DNA of 64,000 nucleotides from a bacterium. Its GTDB lineage: Bacteria; Planctomycetota; UBA1135; UBA2386. The position numbers and the translations under genes were made by a program. This document shows, piece after piece, positions 18,013-28,598 of the stretch. Numbering within the stretch: the stretch's first letter is position 1; every line of letters starts with the position of its first letter. The notes under the pieces were generated by a model that worked only from the letters and a program-made list of their open reading frames with translations, made no database searches and was not told the DNA's origin. Location of the stretch: assembly GCA_030432695.1 (NCBI GenBank), contig JAUILN010000026.1, forward strand, positions 1-64,000, in the 5' to 3' direction.

Positions 18013-18786
18013 ATGCGCGTCGACGTGAACTTCGACTACGGCGACGGCCCGCCCCTCTGCTACCTGCCCGGGATCGGCGGCACCGGAGCCCTCGCGCGCC
18101 TCTGCCTCGAGCGCCTCGCCGCCGACTTCCGCGCAGTCGGCACCTGCTACCAGCCCGGCGGCGGACCGGACAGCTACCAGGAACTGGCCCGCTCGGTGGT
18201 CGCCGCACTCGACGCGCGCGGCATCGACAAGACCCTGCTCCTCGCCGAGTCCTTCGGCGGCGGCGTCGCGATGCAGACCGCCCTCGATCACCCCGAGCGG
18301 GTCAGCGGACTCGCGTTGGTCAACACCTTCGCCAAGCACCCCTCGCGGCGCGCGCTGCACGTCTCCAACTTCCTGGCAGCCGGCAGCAACCAGTGGCTCT
18401 ACCGGACCCTGCGCCGCTTCGCCGGCCGCAGGGGCCTGCTCGGCGAGCACGCCACGCCCGAGATCCTCGCCGTCTTCGACGCCCACCGCGCCCCGTTCGG
18501 ACCGGACTACCGCACCCGCCTGCGCATGCTGTTCGACTTCGATCTGCGCGCCCGCCTGCCGGAGATCCGCCAGCCCGTGGCCCTGTTCGCCGCCGACCGC
18601 GACAAGGTCGTCGCCTCGGTCGCCTGCGCGCATGAGATGCAGGCCCTGCTCCCGGACGCGACGCTGCGCATCCTGCCCGGCGCCGGCCACCTGGTCCTGC
18701 CCGTCGCGGCTTTCGACTGGCCAGCATGGCTGCGCGACCTCCGGCAGAGAAGGGGGGTTAACAACTCGACCCGGCCGGGTTGTTAA
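18013..18786 (+). CDS. Alpha/beta-hydrolase fold protein
   Basis: A 257-residue cytoplasmic protein with the alpha/beta-hydrolase layout: LCYLPGIGGTGALAR near the N-terminus (oxyanion loop), nucleophile elbow AESFGGG (Ser, about residue 82), strand-5/6 FAADRDKVV with an Asp, and PGAGHLVLP with the catalytic His. Substrate unknown. The last residues and the TAA stop (18784-18786) lie inside a palindromic repeat, so the repeat has extended or replaced the original C-terminus. No strong ribosome-binding site precedes the ATG at 18013; the frame is open further upstream, but that stretch has no protein-like features. Confidence 0.82.
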   Translation: MRVDVNFDYGDGPPLCYLPGIGGTGALARLCLERLAADFRAVGTCYQPGGGPDSYQELARSVVAALDARGIDKTLLLAESFGGGVAMQTALDHPERVSGLALVNTFAKHPSRRALHVSNFLAAGSNQWLYRTLRRFAGRRGLLGEHATPEILAVFDAHRAPFGPDYRTRLRMLFDFDLRARLPEIRQPVALFAADRDKVVASVACAHEMQALLPDATLRILPGAGHLVLPVAAFDWPAWLRDLRQRRGVNNSTRPGC

Positions 18787-18791
18787 CCCCC
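18753..18791. repeat. GTTAAC palindrome, copy A
   Basis: A 39-base palindrome with arms GGGGGTTAACAAC / GTTGTTAACCCCC around CCCGGCCGGG, with a TCGA insertion on the left side. It supplies the last 11 codons and stop of the upstream hydrolase gene. Copy B (18830-18868) is its exact reverse complement. The strong stem between convergent genes suggests transcription termination (inference). Confidence 0.9.
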
Positions 18792-18829
18792 ACGAATTGG
18801 CCGCACGCCGCCGCCGACGCCGTTCGATG

Positions 18830-18859
18830 GGGGGTTAACAACCCGGCCGGGTCGAGTTG

Positions 18860-18868
<9 letters not shown>
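18830..18868. repeat. GTTAAC palindrome, copy B (exact reverse complement of copy A)
   Basis: Thirty-nine bases that equal the reverse complement of 18753-18791 without a mismatch. Its right arm contains the stop codon (18860-18862) of the sigma-54 activator gene on the minus strand. The 38-base spacer between the copies holds no gene. Confidence 0.9.
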
Positions 18869-20263
<1,395 letters not shown>

Positions 20264-20325
20264 CGGCGCATCCTATCCGGATCGCCGTCGCACGCCCGCC
20301 CGCCGCCCGGCACAATGCTTTCCAA

Positions 20326-21459
20326 GTGTCCGACACGCTGCGCATCGAGAACATCGAGCTCCCGGATGGCGGGGCCGAACTCCGCCTCGGCGGACGACTC
20401 ACGCTCGCCGCCGGAGCCGCGGCGTGGGACCAGCTCCGTAACCGCTGTGCATCCACCGCCAGCGAGGTGCGGCGGATCGACCTGTCCGCACTCGAACTCG
20501 TCGACGGCGCGGGTGCCGCCGAGCTGCTGTCGCTGCGCGCCCGACGCAGCATGGCCGGCAGGCCGCTCGAGCTGGTCGGCGCCTCCGAAGAGACCGGCCA
20601 GCTCCTCGATCTCTACGGCTGCCCCAACGACCACACCTGCCTCAAGGAGGCTCCGCCGTCACCGACCGCGCTCGAGGAGGTCGGCAAGGCCACGGTCGGC
20701 CTGCTCGAGAACGCCCGCGACGTCCTCGACGAGGTCGGAGCCCTGGTGTCCGCAACCGCCCGCGCGATCCGCCGGCCGCGCTCGGTCAACTGGCGCGAGA
20801 TCCCGCAACTCATGGAGCGCGCCGGCGCAGACGGCGTGCCGATCATCGCGCTGATCAACTTCCTGGTCGGCCTGATCATCGCGCTGCAGGCCGCCGACCA
20901 GCTCAAGCGCTACGGCGCCAACGTGTTCCTCGCCGACCTCGTCGGCCTGACCATGACCCGCGAACTGGCCGCATTGATGACCGCGATCATCGTCGCGGGC
21001 CGCTCGGGTGCCGCCTACGCCGCCGAACTCGGCACGATGCGCGTCAACGAGGAGATCGATGCGCTGCGCTCGCTCGGCCTCGACGCCCAACGCTTCCTGG
21101 TGATGCCGCGGGTGATCGCGCTCGCCGCCGTCGCACCGCTCCTCACCCTGCTCGGCATGGTCCTCGGCTGCCTCGGCGGTCTGGTGGTCGCGATGACCTC
21201 GCTCGAACTCACGCCCGCGATCTATTGGGGCGAGCTGCAGCGCGCGATCAATCTCCTCGACATCACCGAGGGACTCACCAAGAGCGTCTTGTTCGCGATC
21301 ACCATCGTGTTCATCTCCTGCCAGCGCGGCCTCGGCACGCGCGGCGGGGCGGCGGGCGTGGGCCGGTCGACCACCTCGGCGGTCGTGGCGATCCTGTTCA
21401 GCCTGATCGTCCTCGATGCGATCGCCTCCACCTTGTTCAACTCGGTGCGCAATGGCTGA
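20326..21459 (+). CDS. mlaE: MlaE-family lipid ABC permease with N-terminal STAS domain
   Basis: A 377-residue protein starting at GTG 20326. Residues 1-100 form a STAS-like domain (RIDLSALELVDGAGAAELLS), followed by the MlaE permease with about five hydrophobic segments and the family motifs PIIALINFLVGLIIALQAA and TRELAALMTAIIVAGRSGAA, ELGTMRVNEEIDAL. MlaE permeases with MlaF move phospholipids between membranes in diderm bacteria. STAS is usually a separate protein (MlaB) binding MlaF; here it is fused, a known variant in some phyla. The stop overlaps the start of the ATPase gene by eight bases, so the two are translationally coupled. Confidence 0.92.
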   Translation: MSDTLRIENIELPDGGAELRLGGRLTLAAGAAAWDQLRNRCASTASEVRRIDLSALELVDGAGAAELLSLRARRSMAGRPLELVGASEETGQLLDLYGCPNDHTCLKEAPPSPTALEEVGKATVGLLENARDVLDEVGALVSATARAIRRPRSVNWREIPQLMERAGADGVPIIALINFLVGLIIALQAADQLKRYGANVFLADLVGLTMTRELAALMTAIIVAGRSGAAYAAELGTMRVNEEIDALRSLGLDAQRFLVMPRVIALAAVAPLLTLLGMVLGCLGGLVVAMTSLELTPAIYWGELQRAINLLDITEGLTKSVLFAITIVFISCQRGLGTRGGAAGVGRSTTSAVVAILFSLIVLDAIASTLFNSVRNG

Positions 21460-22267
21460 GGAACGAACCGGGACCCAGGAGCGCGGCACGCCGGTGGTCG
21501 GCGAGGCCGGACTGCCCGATACCGATCAGAAGATCCTGGTCCGCGCGAGGGACCTGGCGATCGGCTACGGCCGCAAGGTGATCCAACAGAGCCTCGACTT
21601 CGAGATCCGCACCGGTGCGATCTTCGCGATCCTGGGCGGCAGTGGGTGCGGCAAGTCAACCCTGCTTCGCACGCTGATCGGCATGCAGCCGCCCCTCGAG
21701 GGCGAGGTCGAGATCGCCGGCGTCGAGAGCCTCCCCCCGCCGCTCGACACGCCGCCTCCGTTCGGTGTCTCGTTCCAATCCGGCGCCCTGTTCGGCTCGC
21801 GGACACTGCTCGAGAACGTCGCCCTGCCGCTCGAGAAGTGGACCGACCTCGACCAGCGTGCGGTCGAGGCGATCGCCCTCGCGCGCCTACGGTTGGTCGG
21901 CCTCGGCGGCTACGAGAACTACCTTCCCGCCGAGATCTCCGGCGGGATGCAGAAGCGCGCGGGCATCGCCCGGGCCCTCGCGCTCGAACCGCGCCTGCTG
22001 TTCCTCGACGAGCCCTCGGCCGGCCTCGACCCGGTCACCTCCGTCGAACTCGACGAGCTGTTGAAGACCCTCAATCGCAACCTGGGCGTCACCGTAGTCC
22101 TGGTCACCCACGAACTCGACAGCATCTTCCGCATCGCGACGCGCTGCATCATGCTCGAGAAGGGCGCTCGCGGAATCGTCGCGCTGGGCGACCCGCGCGA
22201 GCTCCGCGACGCTTCCGACGACCCACGCGTGCGCCGCTTCTTCAATCGGCTACCGTCGAGCGCCTGA
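21452..22267 (+). CDS. mlaF: MlaF-type ABC transporter ATPase
   Basis: A 271-residue ATP-binding protein with Walker A GGSGCGKST (62-70), Q-loop SFQSGALFGS, signature SGGMQKR, Walker B LLFLDEPSAGLDP and H-loop VTHELDS. The SGGMQKR signature and SFQSGALF loop are typical of the Mla/Mce ATPases. The ATG at 21452 lies within the last codons of the permease gene (ATGGCTGA). Energises lipid transport with the MlaE permease upstream and the MCE protein downstream. Confidence 0.95.
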   Translation: MAEERTGTQERGTPVVGEAGLPDTDQKILVRARDLAIGYGRKVIQQSLDFEIRTGAIFAILGGSGCGKSTLLRTLIGMQPPLEGEVEIAGVESLPPPLDTPPPFGVSFQSGALFGSRTLLENVALPLEKWTDLDQRAVEAIALARLRLVGLGGYENYLPAEISGGMQKRAGIARALALEPRLLFLDEPSAGLDPVTSVELDELLKTLNRNLGVTVVLVTHELDSIFRIATRCIMLEKGARGIVALGDPRELRDASDDPRVRRFFNRLPSSA

Positions 22268-22276
22268 CCCCGCCCC

Positions 22277-23296
22277 ATGTCCTCCACCTCCCCCAACCAG
22301 TGGAAGCTCGGCCTGTTCGTCGTCGGCGGACTGTTCGCGGTGTTCGCGGTCGTCACCTGGATCGGTGCGCAGCGCCTCCAGAAGGAGACCTTCATCGCCT
22401 ACACCTTCTTCGACGAGCCGGTCACCGGTCTCGAAGTCGGCTCCCCGGTGCGGTTCCGGGGCATGACGATCGGCCAGATCACCGCGGTGCGCGCCGCGAG
22501 CGACCGTCGGTTCATCGAAGTCCAGTCGGCGATCGACGTGGAGAAGCTGGTGCAGATCGGGCTGCGCGACCCCGAGGAGGTCCAGCGCGAGGGCCCGCAG
22601 ATCCCTCCCGACCTGCGCGCCCAGATCGAGCGCTCGTTCGTGACCGGAGTCGCGTTCGTGCAGACCGACTTCTTCGACGAGTCGGTGTATCCGATCGCCA
22701 AGTATCCCTTCACGGTGCCTGACAACACAGTTCACGCGGTGCCGTCTTCCGGGAAGAGCCTGGAGCGCGGCATCCGGGAGATCCTCGACCGGACCCCGGC
22801 GATGATGGACCGGCTCAACGGCCTGCTCGAGAGCATCGACACCGAACTGCAGTCCATGGAGCTCGGCAAGATCAGCGGTCAAGTCTCGACGCTGCTCGAG
22901 CGCGTCGACACGGCGGTGGCGGAACTCGATGCCACCGATGTCGCCACCAAGGCCGGCGAGACCCTTGCCACGGCACGCGACGCCGTCTCGGAGCTTCGCC
23001 TGCTGCTCGCCGACCTCCGCCAGGGTGACGGCTCGGTCCGCCACCTGATGGAGGCCGGTCGCAAGACCCTCGACGCGCTCTCCGAGGCAATCCAGAGCGC
23101 CGACGTTTCGGCGACCAGCGCATCGTTCCGCAATGCCGCCGACGACTACGGCGCGCTCGGCCGCGACCTGCAGGACATCGTCCCGATCCTGCGCCGCACT
23201 CTCGAAACCACCGGTCGCCTGCTGGAGGTCCTGGAACGAGAGCCCGGCGCGATGGTCTTCGGCCGGGAGCAGCCCGCCGATCCCCGACGCCGCTGA
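22277..23296 (+). CDS. mlaD: MlaD-family MCE-domain substrate-binding protein
   Basis: A 339-residue protein with one N-terminal membrane anchor (WKLGLFVVGGLFAVFAVVTW) and an MCE domain (FFDEPVTGLEVGSPVRFRGM, TIGQITAVR) followed by a long alpha-helical C-terminus (VSTLLERVDTAVAELDATDV ...) that could extend across the periplasm as in longer MCE proteins. MCE proteins bind and hand over lipids to the permease. It starts nine bases after the ATPase gene, within the operon. Confidence 0.93.
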   Translation: MSSTSPNQWKLGLFVVGGLFAVFAVVTWIGAQRLQKETFIAYTFFDEPVTGLEVGSPVRFRGMTIGQITAVRAASDRRFIEVQSAIDVEKLVQIGLRDPEEVQREGPQIPPDLRAQIERSFVTGVAFVQTDFFDESVYPIAKYPFTVPDNTVHAVPSSGKSLERGIREILDRTPAMMDRLNGLLESIDTELQSMELGKISGQVSTLLERVDTAVAELDATDVATKAGETLATARDAVSELRLLLADLRQGDGSVRHLMEAGRKTLDALSEAIQSADVSATSASFRNAADDYGALGRDLQDIVPILRRTLETTGRLLEVLEREPGAMVFGREQPADPRRR

Positions 23297-23314
23297 ATCA
23301 CGCGCGCGATCACC

Positions 23315-23902
23315 ATGCCGAGCCTTCCGTCACGATTCCTCTGCCCGCTCGCAGCCGCCGTGCTGCTGGTCGGACTCACGGCGTGCCTGTCCTCCAACCC
23401 TCCGATCGAGGTGCGCTACTTCGAACCGAGGCTCGACGACACCGTCACTCCCTTCGTCCGGTCCGACCTGGTCCTGGACCGGGTCACCGCCGCCCCGCAC
23501 CTCGACCAACGGATGGTCTGGCGGGTCTCCGCGGTCGAGATCGCCTACGACGAGCGCAATCGCTGGATCAGCTCCCCGGCCGAACTCGTGGAAGCTGCTC
23601 TACGGTCGAGCATCCATACCCCGGAGAACGGCTCGAGCCGGCTACGCGTCGAGGTGGTGGCCTTCGAGGGATTGCAGGCTTCGTCCGAAGCGGTGATCGA
23701 ACTGCGGTGCAGCGCGACGTCCGATCGCGATAAGCCGCCCGCGTGGAACACGATCTCCGCGCGGGTCCCGCTCACGAGCGACCGCCCGGAGGACCTGGCG
23801 GCGGCACTCGGAACCGCTCTCGCCCACTCCGTCCGGGCGGTACGGAACTGGGAGCCGGAAGCGTCCGAGAGCGCGCCGACTCGGACCGACGGTGATGGGT
23901 GA
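23315..23902 (+). CDS. ABC-type transport auxiliary lipoprotein (PqiC/YmbA-like)
   Basis: A 195-residue lipoprotein (LLVGLTACLSS lipobox) with the beta/alpha layout of the ABC-type transport auxiliary family: YFEPRLDDTV, RMVWRVSAVEIAYDERNRWI, the WxxxPxELVEAAL segment, and a late conserved strand. In PqiC and related systems this lipoprotein sits on the inner face of the outer membrane and completes the MCE bridge. It is the last gene of the operon, 18 bases after mlaD. The presence of this component implies a diderm envelope. Confidence 0.82.
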   Translation: MPSLPSRFLCPLAAAVLLVGLTACLSSNPPIEVRYFEPRLDDTVTPFVRSDLVLDRVTAAPHLDQRMVWRVSAVEIAYDERNRWISSPAELVEAALRSSIHTPENGSSRLRVEVVAFEGLQASSEAVIELRCSATSDRDKPPAWNTISARVPLTSDRPEDLAAALGTALAHSVRAVRNWEPEASESAPTRTDGDG

Positions 23903-24077
23903 TCGGTCGACGGTCGACCGCGCAGCACACCACGTTGGAGCCCCCGACGACGAAGTTGTAAGCACAGCATTCCGCGAGGCTCTCCACGGAAAGACCGAAG
24001 ATCATGGGTAACCGGCAACCAGCGAGGGACGTAGGGCCCCTTCCCTGCTCCGCCGTGCTTTCCACAACCACTCGCAC

Positions 24078-24935
24078 ATGCTTCGCAACCTCCTGACCCT
24101 TTCCATCCTCTCCGCGGCCGCCCTCACCGCGCAGACCGAGACCGACCTCTACACGATCGCCCAGAGCGGCATCGGCTCGAACGGCTTCGGCACCTCCTGG
24201 CGCGGCCAGGACGTCGAGCTCACCGAAGACGCCTGGCTCACCAAGATCGTGTTCCAGGCCGGCTCCGCCGCCGCCAACATCGACGAGATCCGGCTGATGA
24301 CGTCGGGCGCGATGCCGGTGACGCTGCGCGCGACGACCACGATCAACTCGATCGGCAACAACGAGGTCGAGGGCGTGCTCGCCGAGCCCTACCTGCTCCG
24401 CGTCGGCACCCGCTACACCATCTGGTTCCACCAGACCGGCAGCCCGCGCGGCACCTACGGCTGCGACCTCACGCGGATCGACCCGAGCTGGGGCGCCTAC
24501 CACACCAACAACGACCCGACCCAGGGCCGCAACCTGAACGATCCGTCGGTGTACTGGGGCTACCAGTACGGCACCAACTGCCGGCTGGTGGGTTACGACA
24601 ACCTGGAGATCACCGGCACCCCGGTCCTCGGCAGCACGGTGACTTTCACGCTGGAGACCTCGACGCCGCAGGATCTCTGCCTGCTGCAGTTCGGCGCAGC
24701 CCTCACCGACGTGCAGATCCCCGGCCTGGTCGGCCCGCTGCGTCTCGACCCGGCGACGATCGTGCCCCCGGGCTTCGTCGGCACCTCGGACATGAGCGCG
24801 ATGTTCGTGCGGACGCTGACGATCCCGAACGACCGGGCACTCGTCGGCGTGGTGGTCTATTCCCAGGGCGCCTACGACCCCACCTTCACCACGACCGCGA
24901 CCTTCTCGCCGATGGACGAACTGCGGATCCGCTGA
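24078..24935 (+). CDS. Exported beta-rich protein of unknown function
   Basis: A 285-residue protein with a signal peptide (MLRNLLTLSILSAAALTAQT). Strand-rich sequence with many Gly, Asn and Tyr residues (GTRYTIWFHQTGSPRGTYGC; GAYHTNNDPTQGRNLNDPS; YWGYQYGTNCRL) resembles carbohydrate-binding-like beta-sandwiches but I do not recognise a family. The C-terminal part (IPGLVGPLRLDPATIVPPG ... DELRIR) again looks like the end module seen at 7263, 8830 and on the minus strand at 10426. The 175 bases upstream hold no gene that I can support. Confidence 0.75.
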   Translation: MLRNLLTLSILSAAALTAQTETDLYTIAQSGIGSNGFGTSWRGQDVELTEDAWLTKIVFQAGSAAANIDEIRLMTSGAMPVTLRATTTINSIGNNEVEGVLAEPYLLRVGTRYTIWFHQTGSPRGTYGCDLTRIDPSWGAYHTNNDPTQGRNLNDPSVYWGYQYGTNCRLVGYDNLEITGTPVLGSTVTFTLETSTPQDLCLLQFGAALTDVQIPGLVGPLRLDPATIVPPGFVGTSDMSAMFVRTLTIPNDRALVGVVVYSQGAYDPTFTTTATFSPMDELRIR

Positions 24936-25004
24936 TCCGCGCGGTCCGACCACAGGATCGCCGCAGGGGTCACGAGGCGTCATGATCGGTGCAGCCCACC
25001 GATC

Positions 25005-27638
25005 ATGCTCTCCTGGTTCGCACCAGCCCCCGCGCCGCGCGACTGCCTGACCGCCGCGCTGCTCGCCGCGCTCTGCTCCCTGCTGCTGCTCGGAGCGGGC
25101 GTGCTGCCGACGCGCGCGGTGGTGCCGTTCGTCCCTGAGCGCTACGAGCCGGCCCGCAGTGAAGCCGAAGTCGCGGGCACGCTCGACCCGGCGCGGCTCG
25201 CGCTCGGCACCGCCACGCTCGGCGACAAGTACAACCAGTCGCTGGCCTGGGACCGGATCACGCAGGACCGACTGCGCGCGGGCAGCCTGCCGACCTGGTC
25301 TCGTGCGTTGGGTGGCGGCGCGCCGTTCGTCCCGCAGATGGGCCAGGTCTACCAACCCTGGAACCTGCTGCTGCTGATCCCCGGGCTGCCGTCAGCCGGG
25401 GTCTACGGCCTTTGGCTGCTGATCCATCACGTGCTGCTGGGTCTCGGCGCGTTCTGGTTCCTGCGCCGCATCGGTGCCTCGAACGCGGCGGCACTCGTCG
25501 GTGTGGTGCTGGTGGTGCTCGGTCTGTGGACCCAGGCCCGCACCCACCACAACGTGATCCTCACCGCGGCCCTGCCGCTGTTCCCGGTGCTCACGCTGCT
25601 CGGCACCGGGCTCGACGCGCTCGGCCGCGGGCAGCGCTTCGGCGCGGGCCGGATCGCCGCACTCGGCCTGCTGCTCGGCTCGTCGTGGTCGGCCGGCTTC
25701 GCGCCGGTCGCGCTGCAGGTCACCACGATCGCCGTGGGCTGGGCGGTCCTCCTCGTCGCAACCGGGGTGGCAGGACCACGACGCCTCGCCGCGCTCGCAC
25801 CGGTGACCGGCTCGCTCGCGCTCGGCGCGCTGCTCTCCGCCGCGCAGATGATCCCCACCCTGCTCGCCGCGAGCCGCACGAGCCGTCCGCAGCGGAGCCC
25901 CGAGCATCTCTGCGCGCGCGGCCTCGACACCGAGCATCTCTGGACCGCGCTGTGGCCCGACCTGCTCCACCTGCCGACCGCTCCCGACACCGCGCCGACC
26001 TGGTGGTCGTTGGCCCATCTCGACCTCACGACTGCCCGCGACTTCAACTGGCCGGAGACCGCCTTCGCACTCGGGCTTCCGGCAGTGCTCGGTCTGGTGG
26101 CGTGGCTGTGCCTGCGTCCACCCGGCGACCCGCCGCGCAGCCAGCGCCTCGCGATCACCCTGGCGGCGGTGCTGCTGCCGTTCGCACTGAGCCTGGCGAT
26201 GGGGATCCGCCCGGTGGTGGAAGCGGTCGCGCTGATCCCCGGCACCACCGTCGGCGACCTGAAGCGCTCGCTGTTCACGGTCGCGATGGCCGCGATCCCG
26301 CTCGCCGTCCTCGGCCTCGATCGCCTCGCGGTTGCCGGCAGCACCCCTCGACGCATCGCCGCTGCGGTGCTGCTGGTCGGCGTCGCCGCTCCGTCGCTCT
26401 GGCTCCTCGGGCCACCGCTGACCCTCGACGATCCGGAGTTCGTCGCCCAGCAGGTCGAAGCCATCGCCGCCAATCCGCACGCCGCCGACTTCACGCGCGA
26501 GCAGATCGAAGCCGCGATGTGGAGCCGATCCGACGAGCTGCCGCGCAACCGCGCCGTCCAGCTCGCCACCTTCGGCCGCGCGGCCCTGGTCGCGCTCGGA
26601 GCGACCGTCGCGCTCGCGCTGCTCCAGGGGCGGATGCTGCTCGCCGTGCTCGCCGCGCTGTCCGCCGCGGAACTCGCCCACGTCGGCCGCGGGCTCGTGG
26701 TGCCGGTCGCGGTCGAACAGGTGACGACCCCAGCCCGCACGCTCGGCCCCGCACTCGAGGCCACCCGCGCCGCCGACGCCACGCGCCTGCCGCGGCCGCG
26801 TTTCGCTCGCCTGGAGGAGGTCGACCCCGGCGGCTTCCTCGATCTGCTGCCGCCGAACCTCGCCGCCTACCACGGCCTCGAAGACGCCTTCGCCTACCAC
26901 CCACTGCCCTCGGCCCGCTTCGAGGAACTCTACGCGGCACTCGAGCCCGGCACCTGGATCGTCACCGGCGGAGCCGGAACGATCGGGCTGTTCCGCGAGG
27001 AGACCCTCCGGTCGCCGTGGCTCGACCTGCTCGGGATCGAGTTCGTGCTGGCCGAGGAACGCGCGCTGCCGGCAGGCGGACGCTTCGTCGACGTCTCACC
27101 GCCCGGCTCGCCCACCAACGTGCGGATGTGGCGGCGCGCGCCCGGTGGCACCTGGCCACGCGCGACCTTCGTGACCCGGATGGCCGTGGAGCCCGACGTC
27201 GATGCGCGGCTCGCGCGCCTGGCCCACGCGAGTGCCGAGGAGCTGCGCGATACGGTGATCCTCGAAGACCGGAACGCGCCGCGGCTGACGACCACGCCCG
27301 GAGCGACTGCGCCCGCGACGGTCCGCGTGGTCGAACACCTCGCCGAGCAGGTGACGATCGACGTCGAGACCAGCACGCCCGGCTACCTCCGCCTCGCCGA
27401 TCCGTATGACCCCGGCTGGCGCGCGACCCTCGACGACCAACCGGCGCCGGTGTTCGCCGCCGACCATCGCCTGCGCGCCGTCCACGTGCCCGCCCCCGGA
27501 CGACACCGCATCGTGTTCCGCTACGATGCCCCCGAGGTGTGGCTGCCGCGGGTGCTGAGCCTGCTCGGTCTGGCGATCGCGGCGCTGCTCGCCGTCTTCG
27601 GACTCCGCCAACGAAACCCCACCGCGACGCCGCGATGA
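25005..27638 (+). CDS. YfhO-like polytopic membrane protein
   Basis: An 877-residue protein with an N-terminal two thirds of about a dozen hydrophobic helices and a C-terminal soluble beta part. The motif GGGAPFVPQMGQVYQPWNLL after the first long loop and the C-terminal GYLRLADPYDPGWRATLDDQ / RIVFRYDAPEVWLPR are typical of YfhO-family (PF09586-like) proteins, implicated in glycosylation of cell-envelope polymers in Gram-positive bacteria. By analogy it may handle a lipid-linked sugar, which is inference. Its TGA overlaps the ATG of the methyltransferase gene by four bases. Confidence 0.78.
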   Translation: MLSWFAPAPAPRDCLTAALLAALCSLLLLGAGVLPTRAVVPFVPERYEPARSEAEVAGTLDPARLALGTATLGDKYNQSLAWDRITQDRLRAGSLPTWSRALGGGAPFVPQMGQVYQPWNLLLLIPGLPSAGVYGLWLLIHHVLLGLGAFWFLRRIGASNAAALVGVVLVVLGLWTQARTHHNVILTAALPLFPVLTLLGTGLDALGRGQRFGAGRIAALGLLLGSSWSAGFAPVALQVTTIAVGWAVLLVATGVAGPRRLAALAPVTGSLALGALLSAAQMIPTLLAASRTSRPQRSPEHLCARGLDTEHLWTALWPDLLHLPTAPDTAPTWWSLAHLDLTTARDFNWPETAFALGLPAVLGLVAWLCLRPPGDPPRSQRLAITLAAVLLPFALSLAMGIRPVVEAVALIPGTTVGDLKRSLFTVAMAAIPLAVLGLDRLAVAGSTPRRIAAAVLLVGVAAPSLWLLGPPLTLDDPEFVAQQVEAIAANPHAADFTREQIEAAMWSRSDELPRNRAVQLATFGRAALVALGATVALALLQGRMLLAVLAALSAAELAHVGRGLVVPVAVEQVTTPARTLGPALEATRAADATRLPRPRFARLEEVDPGGFLDLLPPNLAAYHGLEDAFAYHPLPSARFEELYAALEPGTWIVTGGAGTIGLFREETLRSPWLDLLGIEFVLAEERALPAGGRFVDVSPPGSPTNVRMWRRAPGGTWPRATFVTRMAVEPDVDARLARLAHASAEELRDTVILEDRNAPRLTTTPGATAPATVRVVEHLAEQVTIDVETSTPGYLRLADPYDPGWRATLDDQPAPVFAADHRLRAVHVPAPGRHRIVFRYDAPEVWLPRVLSLLGLAIAALLAVFGLRQRNPTATPR

Positions 27639-28405
27639 CCGCCGAACCGGACTTCGTCGTCGACCGGATGCTGAACCGGAGCTGCCTCCAAGCGCTGGAC
27701 CTCGCGGGCGACGAGCGCGTCCTCGACGTCGGCTGCGGCGAAGGGACGTTCACCGCAGCACTCGCCGCCGCCGTCGGCTCGGTGGTCGCCTTCGACCGGG
27801 ACGCAGCAGCCCTGCAGCGGGCGCGCGCCCGACACCCTCACGGCATCGACTGGCGACTCGGTGACGCCTTCGCGCCGCCGTTGGCCAGCGCGGAACAGGG
27901 CACCTTCGACCTGGTGGTCGCGCGCTTCGTGCTGGAGTCACTGCCCGAGCCGCAGGCCGCCGTCGCCACGATGCTCCGCGCGGCCCGCCCCGGCGGACGG
28001 ATCGCGCTGATCGACGACGATCACGACCCGCTGGTCGTCTGGCCGACGGTCGCCGGCCTCGACGAACTCTGGGCCCACTACTGCGACGCCTTCGACGCGG
28101 AGGGCGGCGATGCGCGGGTCGGCCGACGCCTGGTGGAACTCCTGCACCAGGCGGGCGCAGTGCCCGAGCGCGCCACCAGCCTGCCGCTCGGCGGCTGCGC
28201 GGGCGAGCCCGACTTCCCGGGCCTGGTGGCCCGCATCGCCGCGGTGCTCGAGTCGAAGGCCGACCGACTGCTCGCGCGCGGCGTCGACCTCGACACCGCG
28301 GCGGCCACCCTCGCCCGACTGCGCACCTGGAGCGAACGTGCCGACGCGACCATCTGGCACCACATTCGTATGGCCGTCGGCCGTCGGCCCCCGGCCGCAC
28401 CCTGA
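27635..28405 (+). CDS. SAM-dependent class I methyltransferase
   Basis: A 256-residue Rossmann-fold methyltransferase. Motif I is RVLDVGCGEGTFT, an acidic residue ends strand 2 (VVAFDRDAAAL), motif II/III are WRLGDAF and FDLVVARFVLESLPEP, and the post-motif RPGGRIALIDDDHD is typical. Substrate not predictable. The start ATG at 27635 overlaps the preceding stop (ATGA), coupling it to the YfhO-like gene. A 164-base fold-back element separates it from the next gene. Confidence 0.88.
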   Translation: MTAEPDFVVDRMLNRSCLQALDLAGDERVLDVGCGEGTFTAALAAAVGSVVAFDRDAAALQRARARHPHGIDWRLGDAFAPPLASAEQGTFDLVVARFVLESLPEPQAAVATMLRAARPGGRIALIDDDHDPLVVWPTVAGLDELWAHYCDAFDAEGGDARVGRRLVELLHQAGAVPERATSLPLGGCAGEPDFPGLVARIAAVLESKADRLLARGVDLDTAAATLARLRTWSERADATIWHHIRMAVGRRPPAAP

Positions 28406-28424
28406 CCTCTCTCGCCCCGACTGT

Positions 28425-28588
28425 AGTGGTCCGATTCACCCATCTGGGGCAGTATCCGCGGATCCTGACGCCGCGGGCTTCGTTGGACCATCCTCGGCGT
28501 GTCCACCAACACGCCTGCGGTGGTCCGCCTCGCCCACAACGCCAGTCTCTCGCGGATCACATGCCCCATCTGGATGAATCACACCACT
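28425..28588. repeat. Long imperfect fold-back (hairpin) element
   Basis: Almost the whole gap between two genes is one imperfect inverted repeat: left arm starts AGTGGT (28425), right arm ends ACCACT (28588), with matching internal blocks GATTCA / TGAATC, CATCTGGGGCA / TGCCCCATCTGG, ATCCGCG / CGCGGAT, GGACCATC / GGTGGTCC and GGCGTG / CACGCC around a loop TCCACCAA. It ends two bases before the GGAGACCCC leader of the next gene. It may be a MITE remnant or a structured leader RNA. Confidence 0.7.
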
Positions 28589-28598
28589 CGGAGACCCC

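Noticed and set aside
20264..20325. Possible sigma-54 promoter (GGCACAATGCTTTCC) upstream of the Mla operon
   Set aside because: The GG and GC elements do not have the required ten-base spacing, so it does not meet the -24/-12 consensus.
22711..22745. GGTGCCTGACAAC inside mlaD, similar to the repeat core
   Set aside because: The second half of the palindrome and the arms are absent; the sequence is explained by the coding frame.
23903..24077. Gap before the exported protein, searched for an RNA gene or riboswitch
   Set aside because: Only a short GGTCGACGGTCGACC repeat is visible; no recognisable structured RNA.
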